Below are positions 1 to 7,934 of a stretch of 18,518 nt of DNA, piece by piece (within the stretch, counting starts at the first letter, position 1; every line of letters starts with the position of its first letter). The DNA is from DATBLZ01 sp036555065 (GTDB taxonomy: Bacteria > Pseudomonadota > Gammaproteobacteria > Steroidobacterales > Rariloculaceae). The stretch spans positions 1 through 18,518 of the forward strand of contig DATBLZ010000146.1 of the NCBI GenBank assembly GCA_036555065.1. Direction: 5' to 3'. Below the pieces are notes generated by a model. It saw only the letters and a program-made list of their open reading frames with translations, was not told the origin of the DNA and ran no database searches. The position numbers and the translations under genes are program-made.

Positions 1-1
1 T

Positions 2-676
2 GCGCATCCGGAGCCGGCGCGCTTGAAGCAATTTCGCTGCGCGGTTCCCGAGCATCTCGCGACGATCGATACGCCGCACGCCGCGCATCCAGGTTGCTTT
101 GCGACGACGATGCTGCTCGGCATCGTGCCGCTGGCGCGCGCCGGCATCTGCACGGGCACGTTCTATGTCAGCGCCGTCACCGGCAGCACGGGAGCCGGGC
201 GGACGCCGCGCGATACGACTCATCATCCCTTTCGGCACAGCAACCTGTTCGCTTACCAGGCACTCAAGCACCGCCACGATCCCGAGGTGCGCGCGCTCAC
301 GCGCGCAGCCACGGGCGTCGACATTGAGCTACGGTTCGTACCGCAATCGGGGCCGTTTGCGCGCGGCATCCACGCAACGATCTTTGCCGAGAAGGCCGCG
401 CGTTTCAGCACAGCGGACGTGCGCGCCGCGCTCGACGATTTTTATCGCCATTCGCCCTTCGTGCGCGTGGAGCCCGAGCCGCCGCGCGTGAAGGACGTTG
501 CCGGCAGCAATTATGCGGCGCTCTCTGCTTGCGTGAGCGGCGATACCGTCGTCGTGTGCTCGGTGCTCGATAACCTGCTCAAAGGCGCCGCTGGAGGAAG
601 CCTGCAATGGATCAATCGGTTGCTGAAGTTCCCGGAAACGCTGGGTTTGGAAGCGGCCGCGGCGGGGTGGATCTAA
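2..676 (+). CDS. argC: N-acetyl-gamma-glutamyl-phosphate reductase, C-terminal part (5' end outside window)
   Basis: ArgC reduces N-acyl-glutamyl-5-phosphate to the semialdehyde with NADPH, the third step of arginine synthesis in the cytoplasm. The reading frame is open from the window edge, so about 115-120 N-terminal residues, with the Rossmann NADP-binding domain, are missing. What remains holds the catalytic cysteine in HPGCFATT (Cys codon at 95-97), the GSTGAGRTP segment near the active site, an FVPQSGPFARGI stretch and the usual C-terminal end with NLLKGAAGGSLQWINRLLKF, where ArgC proteins normally read DNLVKGAAGQAVQN. The TTG at 23 is internal, not a start. The stop (TAA, 674-676) overlaps the argD start by one base. 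The substrate may be N-succinyl rather than N-acetyl, given the downstream carbamoyltransferase. Confidence 0.95.
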   Translation, partial: AHPEPARLKQFRCAVPEHLATIDTPHAAHPGCFATTMLLGIVPLARAGICTGTFYVSAVTGSTGAGRTPRDTTHHPFRHSNLFAYQALKHRHDPEVRALTRAATGVDIELRFVPQSGPFARGIHATIFAEKAARFSTADVRAALDDFYRHSPFVRVEPEPPRVKDVAGSNYAALSACVSGDTVVVCSVLDNLLKGAAGGSLQWINRLLKFPETLGLEAAAAGWI

Positions 677-1839
677 TGGATACCGAGAACACTCAGCCCG
701 GCGCGCACTTGGGCGAGGTCTACGCGCAGCTGCCGTTCGCGCCCGTGCGCGGCGAGGGCGCCTATCTGTACGATGGCGACGGCCGCCGCGTGCTCGACCT
801 CTACGGCGGACACGCCGTCGCCGTGCTCGGCTACGGGCATGCTGGACTGGCTGCGGCGATCGCCCGCCAAGCGAAGGACATGATATTCCAGAGCAACGCC
901 GTGCCGTTGCGGGTGCGCGATGAGGCTGCCGAGAAGCTCGTCGAGTTCGCCGGAGCGGGGCTCGAACGGGTCTTTTTCGTCAACAGCGGCGCAGAAGCGA
1001 ACGAGAATGCGCTGCGGATCGCGCTCAAAGCCACGGGGCGCACGAAGGTCGTCGCTCTCGAGCACGGATTTCATGGCCGCACGGCCGCGGCCGCGGCCGT
1101 GAGCTTCGGATCGAGCAAGGGCTGGTACGGCTTTCCGCGCCTGCCGTTCGACGTCGTATTCGTCGCGCGCGACGACCCTGCGGCCATGACTGCGGCCGTC
1201 GACCGGACCACCGCGGCCGTGATCGTCGAGCCCGTGCAGGGGCTCGCCGGCGCCTACGATCTCTCGCGCGAGTATCTCGCGGCCGCCGCGAGCGCCTGCG
1301 AGCGCGCGGGCGCGCTGTTGATCCTCGATGAGGTCCAAACCGGCATGGGGCGCTTGGGTGCGCCGTTCGGGGCGAACCTCTTCGGCATCGAGCCGCATCT
1401 GTTGACGACGGCCAAAGGCGTCGCGGGCGGATTCCCGGCCGGAGCCGTCCTCATGCGGCCCGAGATCGCGCGCGATTTCAAGGTCGGTGTGCTCGGTACC
1501 ACGTTCGGCGGCGGACCGATCGCCTGCGCGGCGATGTGCGTCGTAATCGACACGATTCGCCGCGACAATCTGCTCGCGCGCGTCCGCGACGTCTCGGCGT
1601 ATATCCGCGCGCGCTGCGCCGTCGGCCCCGTGACGGGCTTTCAAGGCGCGGGCTTTCTGCTTGGGCTGCGCACGCGCGTGCCTGCGGCCAACGTGCGCGA
1701 CGCCCTGCTTGCAAGCGACATCCTCACGGGGACGAGCGCGGATCCGAACGTGCTGCGCCTGCTGCCGCCGCTCGTGCTCGAGCGACGGCATGTCGACGAC
1801 TTGGCCAATGCTCTAGGGGAGATTCATGCAACGCTTTAA
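676..1839 (+). CDS. argD: N-acyl-ornithine aminotransferase (class III PLP aminotransferase)
   Basis: This PLP enzyme transfers an amino group from glutamate to the N-acyl-glutamate semialdehyde, giving N-acyl-ornithine. The 387-residue product has the class III pattern: DLYGGHAVAVLGYGH near the N-terminus, NSGAEANENALR (cofactor phosphate binding), EHGFHGRT, DEVQTGMGRLG, and the PLP lysine K247 in TTAKGVAGGFPAGAV. I choose the ATG at 676: it overlaps the argC stop as TAATG, follows a GGGGTGG stretch, and gives a normal family length. The in-frame ATG at 607 would overlap argC by 70 bases. The DLYGGHAV segment resembles ArgD proteins from Bacteroidetes as I remember them, in line with a succinylated pathway; this is only suggestive. 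The 3' end overlaps argF' by 14 bases, so translational coupling is likely. Confidence 0.93.
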   Translation: MDTENTQPGAHLGEVYAQLPFAPVRGEGAYLYDGDGRRVLDLYGGHAVAVLGYGHAGLAAAIARQAKDMIFQSNAVPLRVRDEAAEKLVEFAGAGLERVFFVNSGAEANENALRIALKATGRTKVVALEHGFHGRTAAAAAVSFGSSKGWYGFPRLPFDVVFVARDDPAAMTAAVDRTTAAVIVEPVQGLAGAYDLSREYLAAAASACERAGALLILDEVQTGMGRLGAPFGANLFGIEPHLLTTAKGVAGGFPAGAVLMRPEIARDFKVGVLGTTFGGGPIACAAMCVVIDTIRRDNLLARVRDVSAYIRARCAVGPVTGFQGAGFLLGLRTRVPAANVRDALLASDILTGTSADPNVLRLLPPLVLERRHVDDLANALGEIHATL

Positions 1840-2827
1840 TGACCTGGCCGATTTTTCATTCGAGGAGGTGACTGCGCTGCTCGAGCTCGCCGCACGGCTC
1901 GATCGCGAGCCCGAGCCGCGGGCTCTCGACGGAAAAGTTCTCGCGCTCTTGTTCCTGAACCCATCGCTCAGGACCATGGCGTCGTTTCAGGCCGCAATGA
2001 TCCGGCTCGGCGGCGGCGCTTTCGTGATCTCCCCCGAGATGTCGATCCACGGCCTCGAAACGCGGCCGGGAATCGTCATGGACGGCGCTGCGGCGGAGCA
2101 TATTCGCGAAGCCGTGCCCGTGATTGCATCGTACGGCGATGCGATGGGCATCCGTGCATTCGCGCAACGACGCAGCCTCGCCGACGATGTTGCGGACAAG
2201 GAATTCGAAGAGCTCGTCGCTCTCACGGGCAAGCCCGTCATCAACATGGAGTCGGCCATCAACCATCCGTGTCAGAGCCTCGCCGACTGGAAAACGATGG
2301 ACGATCTCATGATTCCGCGCCAGGGCGGGCGCTTCGTGCTCTCGTGGGCCTACCACCCGCGTCCGCTGCCGCTCGCGGTCCCCGCGGCCACCGTGCAGAT
2401 GGCGGCGATGCGCGGCATGGACGTCGTCGTCAACCGCCCGCCGGGCTTCGAGCTGCCGGACAGCATCATGCAGAAGGCGCGCGAGGCTGCGGAGCTCTCG
2501 GGCGGCCAAGTCATCGAGACCACCGACCGGCGCGAGGCCATGGAGGGCGCGCACGTGATCTACGCGAAGTCCTGGACGTCGACGCAACACTACGGGGATC
2601 AGCTCGGCGATCAAAAGCTCCGCGAGGGTCTAGTCAGCTGGTGCGTCGACGAGCCGTGGTTTGCAAACGCGCGGCCCGAATGCAAATTCATGCATTGCCT
2701 GCCGGTCCGACGCGGCGTCGTCGTCGCCGACCGGATTCTCGACGGCCCGCGCAGCGTCGTGATCCAGGAGGCGCGCAACCGCATGGTCGTGCAGATGGCA
2801 GTCCTCTATCGGATGCTTCGAGGTTAG
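1826..2827 (+). CDS. argF': N-acyl-ornithine carbamoyltransferase (AOTCase/SOTCase family; Ala90 predicts succinylornithine)
   Basis: The enzyme carbamoylates N-acetyl- or N-succinyl-ornithine with carbamoyl phosphate, replacing ordinary ornithine carbamoyltransferase. The 333-residue length fits Xanthomonas AOTCase and Bacteroides SOTCase. Visible motifs are FLNPSLRT (carbamoyl-phosphate loop, residues 43-50), NMESAINHPCQSLAD (the HPxQ motif), AYHPRPLPLAVP, YAKSWTST and MHCLPVRRG. The SMG loop of classical OTCases is absent. The residue that decides substrate in this family (Glu92 in Xanthomonas AOTCase, Pro90 in B. fragilis SOTCase) falls just before the EHI triplet; here it is Ala90 (codon 2093-2095). 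Published E92A, E92P, E92S and E92V changes turned AOTCase into a succinylornithine enzyme, so I predict SOTCase activity. The start is supported by AGGGGA at 1815-1820, five bases before the ATG. Confidence 0.9.
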   Translation: MQRFNDLADFSFEEVTALLELAARLDREPEPRALDGKVLALLFLNPSLRTMASFQAAMIRLGGGAFVISPEMSIHGLETRPGIVMDGAAAEHIREAVPVIASYGDAMGIRAFAQRRSLADDVADKEFEELVALTGKPVINMESAINHPCQSLADWKTMDDLMIPRQGGRFVLSWAYHPRPLPLAVPAATVQMAAMRGMDVVVNRPPGFELPDSIMQKAREAAELSGGQVIETTDRREAMEGAHVIYAKSWTSTQHYGDQLGDQKLREGLVSWCVDEPWFANARPECKFMHCLPVRRGVVVADRILDGPRSVVIQEARNRMVVQMAVLYRMLRG

Positions 2828-2831
2828 ACCG

Positions 2832-3764
2832 ATGACGCGACTCACAGGCAGCGAACGCGCGATCGTCGTTACGGCGCTGCGGCACGCTGTGCCCTACATT
2901 CGGATGTTCAAGCGCAAGGTGTTCGTCCTCAAAGCCGGCGGCGACGCGTTCAACTCGCCGGAGACGGTCCAATCGCTCGTCGAGCAAGTCGGCATACTCC
3001 ACCAGGTCGGCATCCGCGTCGTGCTCGTGCACGGCGGCGGGCCGCAAGCGACGGAGTTGTCGACGCGCCTTGGCATCGAGACGCGCATGGTCGACGGCCG
3101 ACGCGTCACGGACGCGGAGACTTTGCGCGTCACGACCATGGTGCTCAATGGCGAGATCAACACGCGTATCGTCGCGAAGTGTCGAGAAGTGGGAATCCCG
3201 GCCGTCGGCCTAAGCGGTGTCGACGCGGGTCTGATCAGAGCGCGCAAGCGCCCGCCGGTCACGCGCGCAGGTGCTGCGGAACCCATCGACTACGGCTTTG
3301 TCGGCGACATCGAGAGCGTCGACGTCGGCGTGTTGGTGCAGCAGCTCGAGAACGACCTCGTACCGATCGTGAGCCCGTTGTCGGCCGACGATAAAGGCAC
3401 GCTGCTCAACGTGAACGCCGATACCGTCGCCGCCGTCATCGCGGCCGCGCTCGGCGCCGAGAAGCTCATCGTGGCGACGGGCGCGCCCGGAATCCTCGAA
3501 ACGCTCGCCGACCCGCGATCGTTGATTTCGTATGTCGATCGAGCGGGGTTGAAGAGACTCCGTGACGAAGGGCGGCTCACGGAGGGCATGCTGCCCAAAG
3601 TCGCCGCGATCGAGCGCGCGCTCGCGGGCGGCGTGCCGCGCGTGCACGTGATCTCGTACACCGTGCCCGACAGCCTATTGCTCGAGGTGTTCACGAACGA
3701 GGGCACGGGAACGCTCGTCGTCGACGACATCAAGCAACTGAGCCCCGCCGAGCAGAAGAGTTAG
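2832..3764 (+). CDS. argB: N-acetylglutamate kinase, probably hexameric and arginine-inhibited
   Basis: ArgB phosphorylates the gamma-carboxyl of N-acyl-glutamate with ATP, the second and usually feedback-controlled step. In 310 residues it shows the amino acid kinase fold: FVLKAGGDAF (P-loop-like lysine), VHGGGPQATEL, NGEINTRIV, GFVGDIESVD, LLNVNADTVAAVIA, and a C-terminal DSLLLEVFTNEGTGTLVV. About 28 residues precede the kinase core and include ALRHAVPYIRMFKRK, matching the N-terminal helix of hexameric, arginine-inhibited kinases such as that of Pseudomonas aeruginosa; allosteric control by arginine is inferred from this. No acetyltransferase domain is fused, unlike the ArgB-ArgA fusion of Xanthomonas, so the acyl donor step must be encoded elsewhere. 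GAGG at 2820-2823 lies eight bases before the ATG, and only four bases separate it from argF'. Confidence 0.94.
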   Translation: MTRLTGSERAIVVTALRHAVPYIRMFKRKVFVLKAGGDAFNSPETVQSLVEQVGILHQVGIRVVLVHGGGPQATELSTRLGIETRMVDGRRVTDAETLRVTTMVLNGEINTRIVAKCREVGIPAVGLSGVDAGLIRARKRPPVTRAGAAEPIDYGFVGDIESVDVGVLVQQLENDLVPIVSPLSADDKGTLLNVNADTVAAVIAAALGAEKLIVATGAPGILETLADPRSLISYVDRAGLKRLRDEGRLTEGMLPKVAAIERALAGGVPRVHVISYTVPDSLLLEVFTNEGTGTLVVDDIKQLSPAEQKS

Positions 3765-3769
3765 CGCGC

Positions 3770-4963
3770 ATGGGTCGACTTTGGGACAAAGGAATCTCGC
3801 TGGATGCGCGGATCTTGCGCTTCACGGCGGGCGAGGATCACCGCCTCGATGCGCGTCTCGTGCCGTACGACGTGCGCGCGTCGATCGCGCACGCGCGCAT
3901 GTTGCAGGCCCAGGGACTCCTCAGCACCGACGACTGCACCGCGATCACGGCGGGTCTCGAAGCGCTCGCCGCCGGCCACGCGGCCGGCGAATGGGCGATC
4001 GAGCTCGACGACGAGGACGTCCATGGCGCGCTCGAGCGGCGTCTTGTCGAGAAGATCGGCGCTACGGGCGGGCGCGTGCACTTGGGCCGCTCGCGCAACG
4101 ATCAAGTGCTCGCGGCGCTCAGGCTCTATCTCAAGGACGCGATCGACGGGATCGCCGAAATCACGGCAGGCGTCGTCGATTCACTCACGGAGCTCGCCGC
4201 GAAACAGGGCGACATTCGTCTACCCGGCTACACGCACATGCAGCCTGCCATGCCGAGCTCGGTCGCGCTCTGGGCGCGCGGCTTTGCGGCCGAGCTCGAC
4301 GACGATCGCGCGGGGCTTCTTGCGGCCGTCCGGCGCGCGGATCTCAATCCGCTCGGCTCGGCTGCCGGCTACGGCGTGCCCGGCGTCGACGTCGATCGCG
4401 AAATGACGCGCGCCGCGCTCGGCTTCGCGGGCGTTCAGGAGCCCGTGACGGCCGTGCAATTGAGCCGCGGTAAAGCCGAGGCTTCGGTCATATTCGAGCT
4501 CGCGCTCCTCGTCGGCGATTTGGGCCGCCTCGCCGCGGACCTGATCCTCTTCTACACCGACGAATACGCGTTCGTGTCGCTGCCGGCCGAGATGACGACG
4601 GGCTCGTCGATCATGCCGCAAAAGCGGAATCCGGACGTGTTCGAGCTCGTGCGGAGCTCCCCGGCGACGATCCATGGGGCGCTCATCGAATCGCTCGCGA
4701 TCACGAACAAGCTCACGTCCGGCTATCATCGCGATCTGCAGCGGCTCAAAGCGCCGTTGTTCCGCAGCATCGACTTGAGTCTCGATTGCGCCGCGATCAT
4801 GGCGCACGCTTTGCGCGGCGTGCAATTTCGACCTGAGAATATCGTGCTCGCGGACGAGCTGTACGCCGCAGCGCGCGCGAACGAGCTCGTCGTCAAGGAA
4901 GGGCTGCCGTTTCGCGAGGCCTATCGAAAGATCGCGGCGGCACTAGGCAAGAAGAAGAAATGA
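3770..4963 (+). CDS. argH: Argininosuccinate lyase, unusually short C-terminus
   Basis: ArgH splits argininosuccinate into arginine and fumarate, the last step of the pathway. The fumarase/aspartase superfamily motifs are intact: HLGRSRNDQV, GYTHMQPAMPSS, DLNPLGSAAGYGVPG, and the signature GSSIMPQKRNPD beginning near residue 278, which carries the catalytic-loop serines. At 397 residues it is some 50-60 shorter than the usual 450-460. It ends soon after the VKEGLPFREAYRK segment with a lysine-only tail, so the small C-terminal segment of E. coli ArgH is missing. The stop overlaps the next start codon as ATGA and the next gene is intact, so this looks like a settled short form rather than a frameshift. 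Five bases separate it from argB. Confidence 0.93.
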   Translation: MGRLWDKGISLDARILRFTAGEDHRLDARLVPYDVRASIAHARMLQAQGLLSTDDCTAITAGLEALAAGHAAGEWAIELDDEDVHGALERRLVEKIGATGGRVHLGRSRNDQVLAALRLYLKDAIDGIAEITAGVVDSLTELAAKQGDIRLPGYTHMQPAMPSSVALWARGFAAELDDDRAGLLAAVRRADLNPLGSAAGYGVPGVDVDREMTRAALGFAGVQEPVTAVQLSRGKAEASVIFELALLVGDLGRLAADLILFYTDEYAFVSLPAEMTTGSSIMPQKRNPDVFELVRSSPATIHGALIESLAITNKLTSGYHRDLQRLKAPLFRSIDLSLDCAAIMAHALRGVQFRPENIVLADELYAAARANELVVKEGLPFREAYRKIAAALGKKKK

Positions 4964-5172
4964 AGCGGGGCTCGGTCAAACGCTATTTGCGTTCGTCGCT
5001 CGCAGCCCTGCGCTCGCCACTCTTGGCCGCTCTACTCCTTGCCGCAACGGGCTGCGGCCAAACGGGACCATTGACGCTACCCGAACCCGCAGCGCCCATG
5101 AGCACGAGCGGCACGCCGCCCGCCGATGCCGCCGCCGACGAAGACGACCAATCCGACAGCGATGAGCGCTAG
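4960..5172 (+). CDS. lptM: Small lipoprotein of the LptM (YifL) family
   Basis: This 70-residue protein has a basic N-terminus (KRGSVKRYLR), a hydrophobic stretch (residues 20-30) and a lipobox ending at Cys32 (AATGC), followed by GQTGPLTLPE. That matches the LptM signature CGxxGPLxxP. In E. coli LptM binds the LptD/BamA machinery and helps LptD form its native disulfides in the outer membrane. The rest of the protein is a short acidic, Pro/Ala-rich tail of low complexity. The lipobox has Ala rather than Leu at -3, which is tolerated but less common. The start overlaps the argH stop as ATGA and the end overlaps polA by 11 bases, so it is translated as part of the same message. Confidence 0.82.
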   Translation: MKRGSVKRYLRSSLAALRSPLLAALLLAATGCGQTGPLTLPEPAAPMSTSGTPPADAAADEDDQSDSDER

Positions 5173-7873
5173 CCCGCTCGTCCTCGTGGACGGGTCGTCG
5201 TACCTGTACCGCGCGTTCCACGTGCCGAATTTGCAGAAGCTCACGAGCTCCTCGGGAGCGCCCACGGGCGCCATTCACGGCGTGCTCAACATGGTGAACC
5301 GGCTGCTCACCGACTTCGCTCCCGAGCTCATTGCGGTCGTCTTCGACGCGCCGGGCAAGACGTTCCGCGACGCCATTTACCCCGATTACAAGGCGCATCG
5401 GCCGCCGATGCCCGACGAGCTCCGCGCGCAAATCGAGCCCGCGATCGCCGCAATCGAGGCGCTCGGTATTCGCGTTCTCAGGATTCCGGGTGTCGAGGCC
5501 GACGACGTCATCGGCACGCTGGCCACGCTCGCAACCCAGGCAGGCATGCGGACCGTGATCTCGACGACCGATAAGGACATGACGCAGCTCGTCAACTCGA
5601 GCGTCGAGCTCTTGAACACAATGGACGATCGCCGCCTCGATGAACGCGGAGTACGCGAGCGTTATGGTGTTGTGCCGGGCCAAATGATCGACTACTTGGC
5701 GCTCGTCGGCGACAGCTCCGACAACATACCGGGCGTCCCTGGCGTCGGCCCGAAGACGGCGACGAAATGGCTCGCCGACTACGCGACGCTCGACAATATC
5801 GTGCGCCACGCCGACGAGATCGGCGGCAAGGTCGGCGCGGGCCTGCGTGCCGCGATTCCGCATCTGCCGCTTTATAAGCAGCTCGTGACGATCAAGTGTG
5901 ACGTCGACTTACCCCTAGGTCCCGCGGACCTGCGGCGCGAAAGCGTCGACGAGGCGCGCTTGCGGGGCGTGCTCGCGCCGCTCGACATGCACGGATTCCT
6001 GCGCCGCATGGGCGCCGCCGAGCCGCCGCCCCCGCCCACATCAACGCCTACGCAGCGCGCCGAGCCGCCGTCCTACGCAACGGTGTTCACGCCGGAGGAG
6101 CTCGGCGGGTGGCTTAAGAAAATCGAGGCTGCCGAGCTCGTGGCCCTCGACACCGAGACCACGAGCCTGAGCTACATGGACGCGGAGCTCGTGGGGCTTT
6201 CGCTCTGCGTGGCACCCGGGATTGCCGCTTACATCCCCGTGGCGCATTCGTATGCAGGCGCGCCCGAGCAGCTCGCGCGCGATGTCGTGCTCAAGAAGCT
6301 CCGTCCCTGGCTCGAATCGGCGCAACACGCGAAACTCGGCCATCACTTGAAGTACGACGCGCACGTGCTGCGGAACCACGGCATCGAGCTTGCGGGCATC
6401 GCGCACGACTCGATGCTCGAGTCGTACGTTCTGAATTCGACCGCCTCGCGCCACGACATGGATTCGCTCGCCGCGAAGTACCTCGGAATCAAGACTACGA
6501 AATTCGAAGACGTCGCCGGCAAGGGGGCGAAGCAGCTGCGCTTCGACGAAGTCGACGTTGCGACCGCTTCGGCCTATGCGGCCGAGGACGCCGACGTCAC
6601 GTTCCGGCTCCATGCGCATCTTTGGCCGAAGCTCAGAGCCATTCCGGAGCTCGAGCGCGTCTACACGGAGATCGAGCGACCGCTCATCGACGTGCTGCGC
6701 AAGATGGAATACACGGGAGTCATGGTCGATACGGCGATGCTCGCGCGCCAGAGCGCCGAGCTCGCGGGGGCGATGACCGCTGCCGAGCAGGCTGCGCACA
6801 AAGCGGCGGGCGGGCCGTTCAACATCGGCTCGCCGAAGCAGCTCCAGGAAGTTCTATACGAGCGCCTGAAGTTGCCCGTGCTCGGCAAGACTCCCACGGG
6901 CCAGCCCTCGACCGCGGAAGATGTGCTCGCGGAGCTCGCCGAGAAGTACGACTTGCCGCGCAGCGTTCTCGAGTACCGCACTCTGGCCAAGCTCAAATCG
7001 ACGTACACCGACAAGTTGCCGCGCGAGGTCAACGCACGCACCGGAAGAATCCACACTTCGTATCACCAAGCCGTCACGGCGACGGGCCGGCTGTCGTCAT
7101 CGGATCCCAATCTGCAGAACATTCCGATCCGCACGCCCGAAGGACGGCGCATCCGCCAAGCGTTCGTCGCAGCACCGGGACGCCGGTTGATCGCCGCCGA
7201 TTATTCGCAGATTGAGCTGCGGATCATGGCGCACCTATCGGCGGACGCGCGGTTGCTCGAGTCGTTCAAGGAGGAGCTCGATGTGCACCGCGCGACGGCC
7301 GCCGAGGTCTTCAGTGTGCCGCGCGAGGCAGTGACGAGCGAGCAACGGCGCGCCGCGAAGGCGATCAATTTCGGGCTCATGTACGGAATGTCGGCGTTCG
7401 GGCTCGCGCGCGAGCTCAAGATCGAGCGCGGCGAGGCGCAAGCGTACGTCGACCTCTATTTCGAGCGGTATCCCGGCGTCAAAGCCTTCATGGAACGCAC
7501 GCGGAAGCTGGCCCGCGAGCAAGGTTACGTGACGACCGTATTCGGCCGACGGCTGTATTTGCCGGATATCAACGCGCGCAACGTCCAGCTGCGCCAATAT
7601 GCGGAGCGCAGCGCGATCAATGCCCCGATGCAGGGTACGGCGGCCGACATCATCAAGCGCGCCATGCTCGAGGTAGAGCGCTGGATTGGGCGCGAACGCG
7701 TCGCGGCACAGCTCATCATGCAAGTCCACGACGAGCTCGTTCTCGAAGTCGAAGCGTCGGCCGCCGCAGCGGCCGCACGCGCCTTGACCGCAATCATGGA
7801 GAAGGCTGCCGATCTCGCGGTGCCGCTCAAGGTCAAAGCGGGCATCGGCAGCAACTGGGACGAGGCCCACTGA
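5162..7873 (+). CDS. polA: DNA polymerase I
   Basis: Pol I removes RNA primers and fills gaps during lagging-strand synthesis and repair. The 903-residue protein keeps all three domains. The 5'-3' exonuclease (about 1-290) has VDGSSYLYRAF, YPDYKAHRPPMPDEL, GVEADDVIGT and GDSSDNIPGVPGVGPKTA. The 3'-5' proofreading domain has intact acidic residues D330, E332, D399 and D476. The polymerase domain has motif A (AADYSQIELR, D680), the O-helix (RRAAKAINFGLMYG, with Phe at the ddNTP-discrimination position) and motif C (QVHDELVLEV, D857). Numbering runs a constant 25 behind E. coli from the proofreading domain onward. I start at the ATG at 5162 because MSASPLVLVDGSS matches family N-termini; the upstream in-frame ATG at 5126 lies within lptM. 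No clear ribosome site is seen, so coupling to lptM is likely. Confidence 0.97.
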   Translation: MSASPLVLVDGSSYLYRAFHVPNLQKLTSSSGAPTGAIHGVLNMVNRLLTDFAPELIAVVFDAPGKTFRDAIYPDYKAHRPPMPDELRAQIEPAIAAIEALGIRVLRIPGVEADDVIGTLATLATQAGMRTVISTTDKDMTQLVNSSVELLNTMDDRRLDERGVRERYGVVPGQMIDYLALVGDSSDNIPGVPGVGPKTATKWLADYATLDNIVRHADEIGGKVGAGLRAAIPHLPLYKQLVTIKCDVDLPLGPADLRRESVDEARLRGVLAPLDMHGFLRRMGAAEPPPPPTSTPTQRAEPPSYATVFTPEELGGWLKKIEAAELVALDTETTSLSYMDAELVGLSLCVAPGIAAYIPVAHSYAGAPEQLARDVVLKKLRPWLESAQHAKLGHHLKYDAHVLRNHGIELAGIAHDSMLESYVLNSTASRHDMDSLAAKYLGIKTTKFEDVAGKGAKQLRFDEVDVATASAYAAEDADVTFRLHAHLWPKLRAIPELERVYTEIERPLIDVLRKMEYTGVMVDTAMLARQSAELAGAMTAAEQAAHKAAGGPFNIGSPKQLQEVLYERLKLPVLGKTPTGQPSTAEDVLAELAEKYDLPRSVLEYRTLAKLKSTYTDKLPREVNARTGRIHTSYHQAVTATGRLSSSDPNLQNIPIRTPEGRRIRQAFVAAPGRRLIAADYSQIELRIMAHLSADARLLESFKEELDVHRATAAEVFSVPREAVTSEQRRAAKAINFGLMYGMSAFGLARELKIERGEAQAYVDLYFERYPGVKAFMERTRKLAREQGYVTTVFGRRLYLPDINARNVQLRQYAERSAINAPMQGTAADIIKRAMLEVERWIGRERVAAQLIMQVHDELVLEVEASAAAAAARALTAIMEKAADLAVPLKVKAGIGSNWDEAH

Positions 7874-7878
7874 CGCCA

Positions 7879-7908
7879 GGAACTTTTTCACGGTCGGAAC
7901 GGACTAAA
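7879..7908 (+). promoter_or_regulatory. Possible sigma-E/AlgU-type promoter for the polA-engB small RNA
   Basis: GGAACTT at 7879-7885 is a full match to the -35 element used by sigma-E/AlgU-class extracytoplasmic sigma factors. ACTAA at 7903-7907 resembles the -10 element (TCTRA) with a spacer of 17, one longer than usual. Transcription would start near 7913-7914, exactly where the first hairpin begins. In Pseudomonas aeruginosa the small RNA at this locus, ErsA, depends on the AlgU-type factor sigma-22. The -10 match is imperfect, so the call is tentative. Confidence 0.42.
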
Positions 7909-7934
7909 CGGCAGGTGTCGAAAATAGGGACACC

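Noticed and set aside
673..1791. 372-residue open frame opposite argD
   Set aside because: Charged, Arg/His/Ala-rich composition typical of antisense in high-GC DNA; no motif, and argD on the other strand is certain.
1826..2827. Ordinary ornithine carbamoyltransferase (argF/argI)
   Set aside because: The SMG loop of ornithine carbamoyltransferases is missing and the NPSLRT, MESAINHPCQ and MHCLPVRR motifs match the N-acyl-ornithine group.
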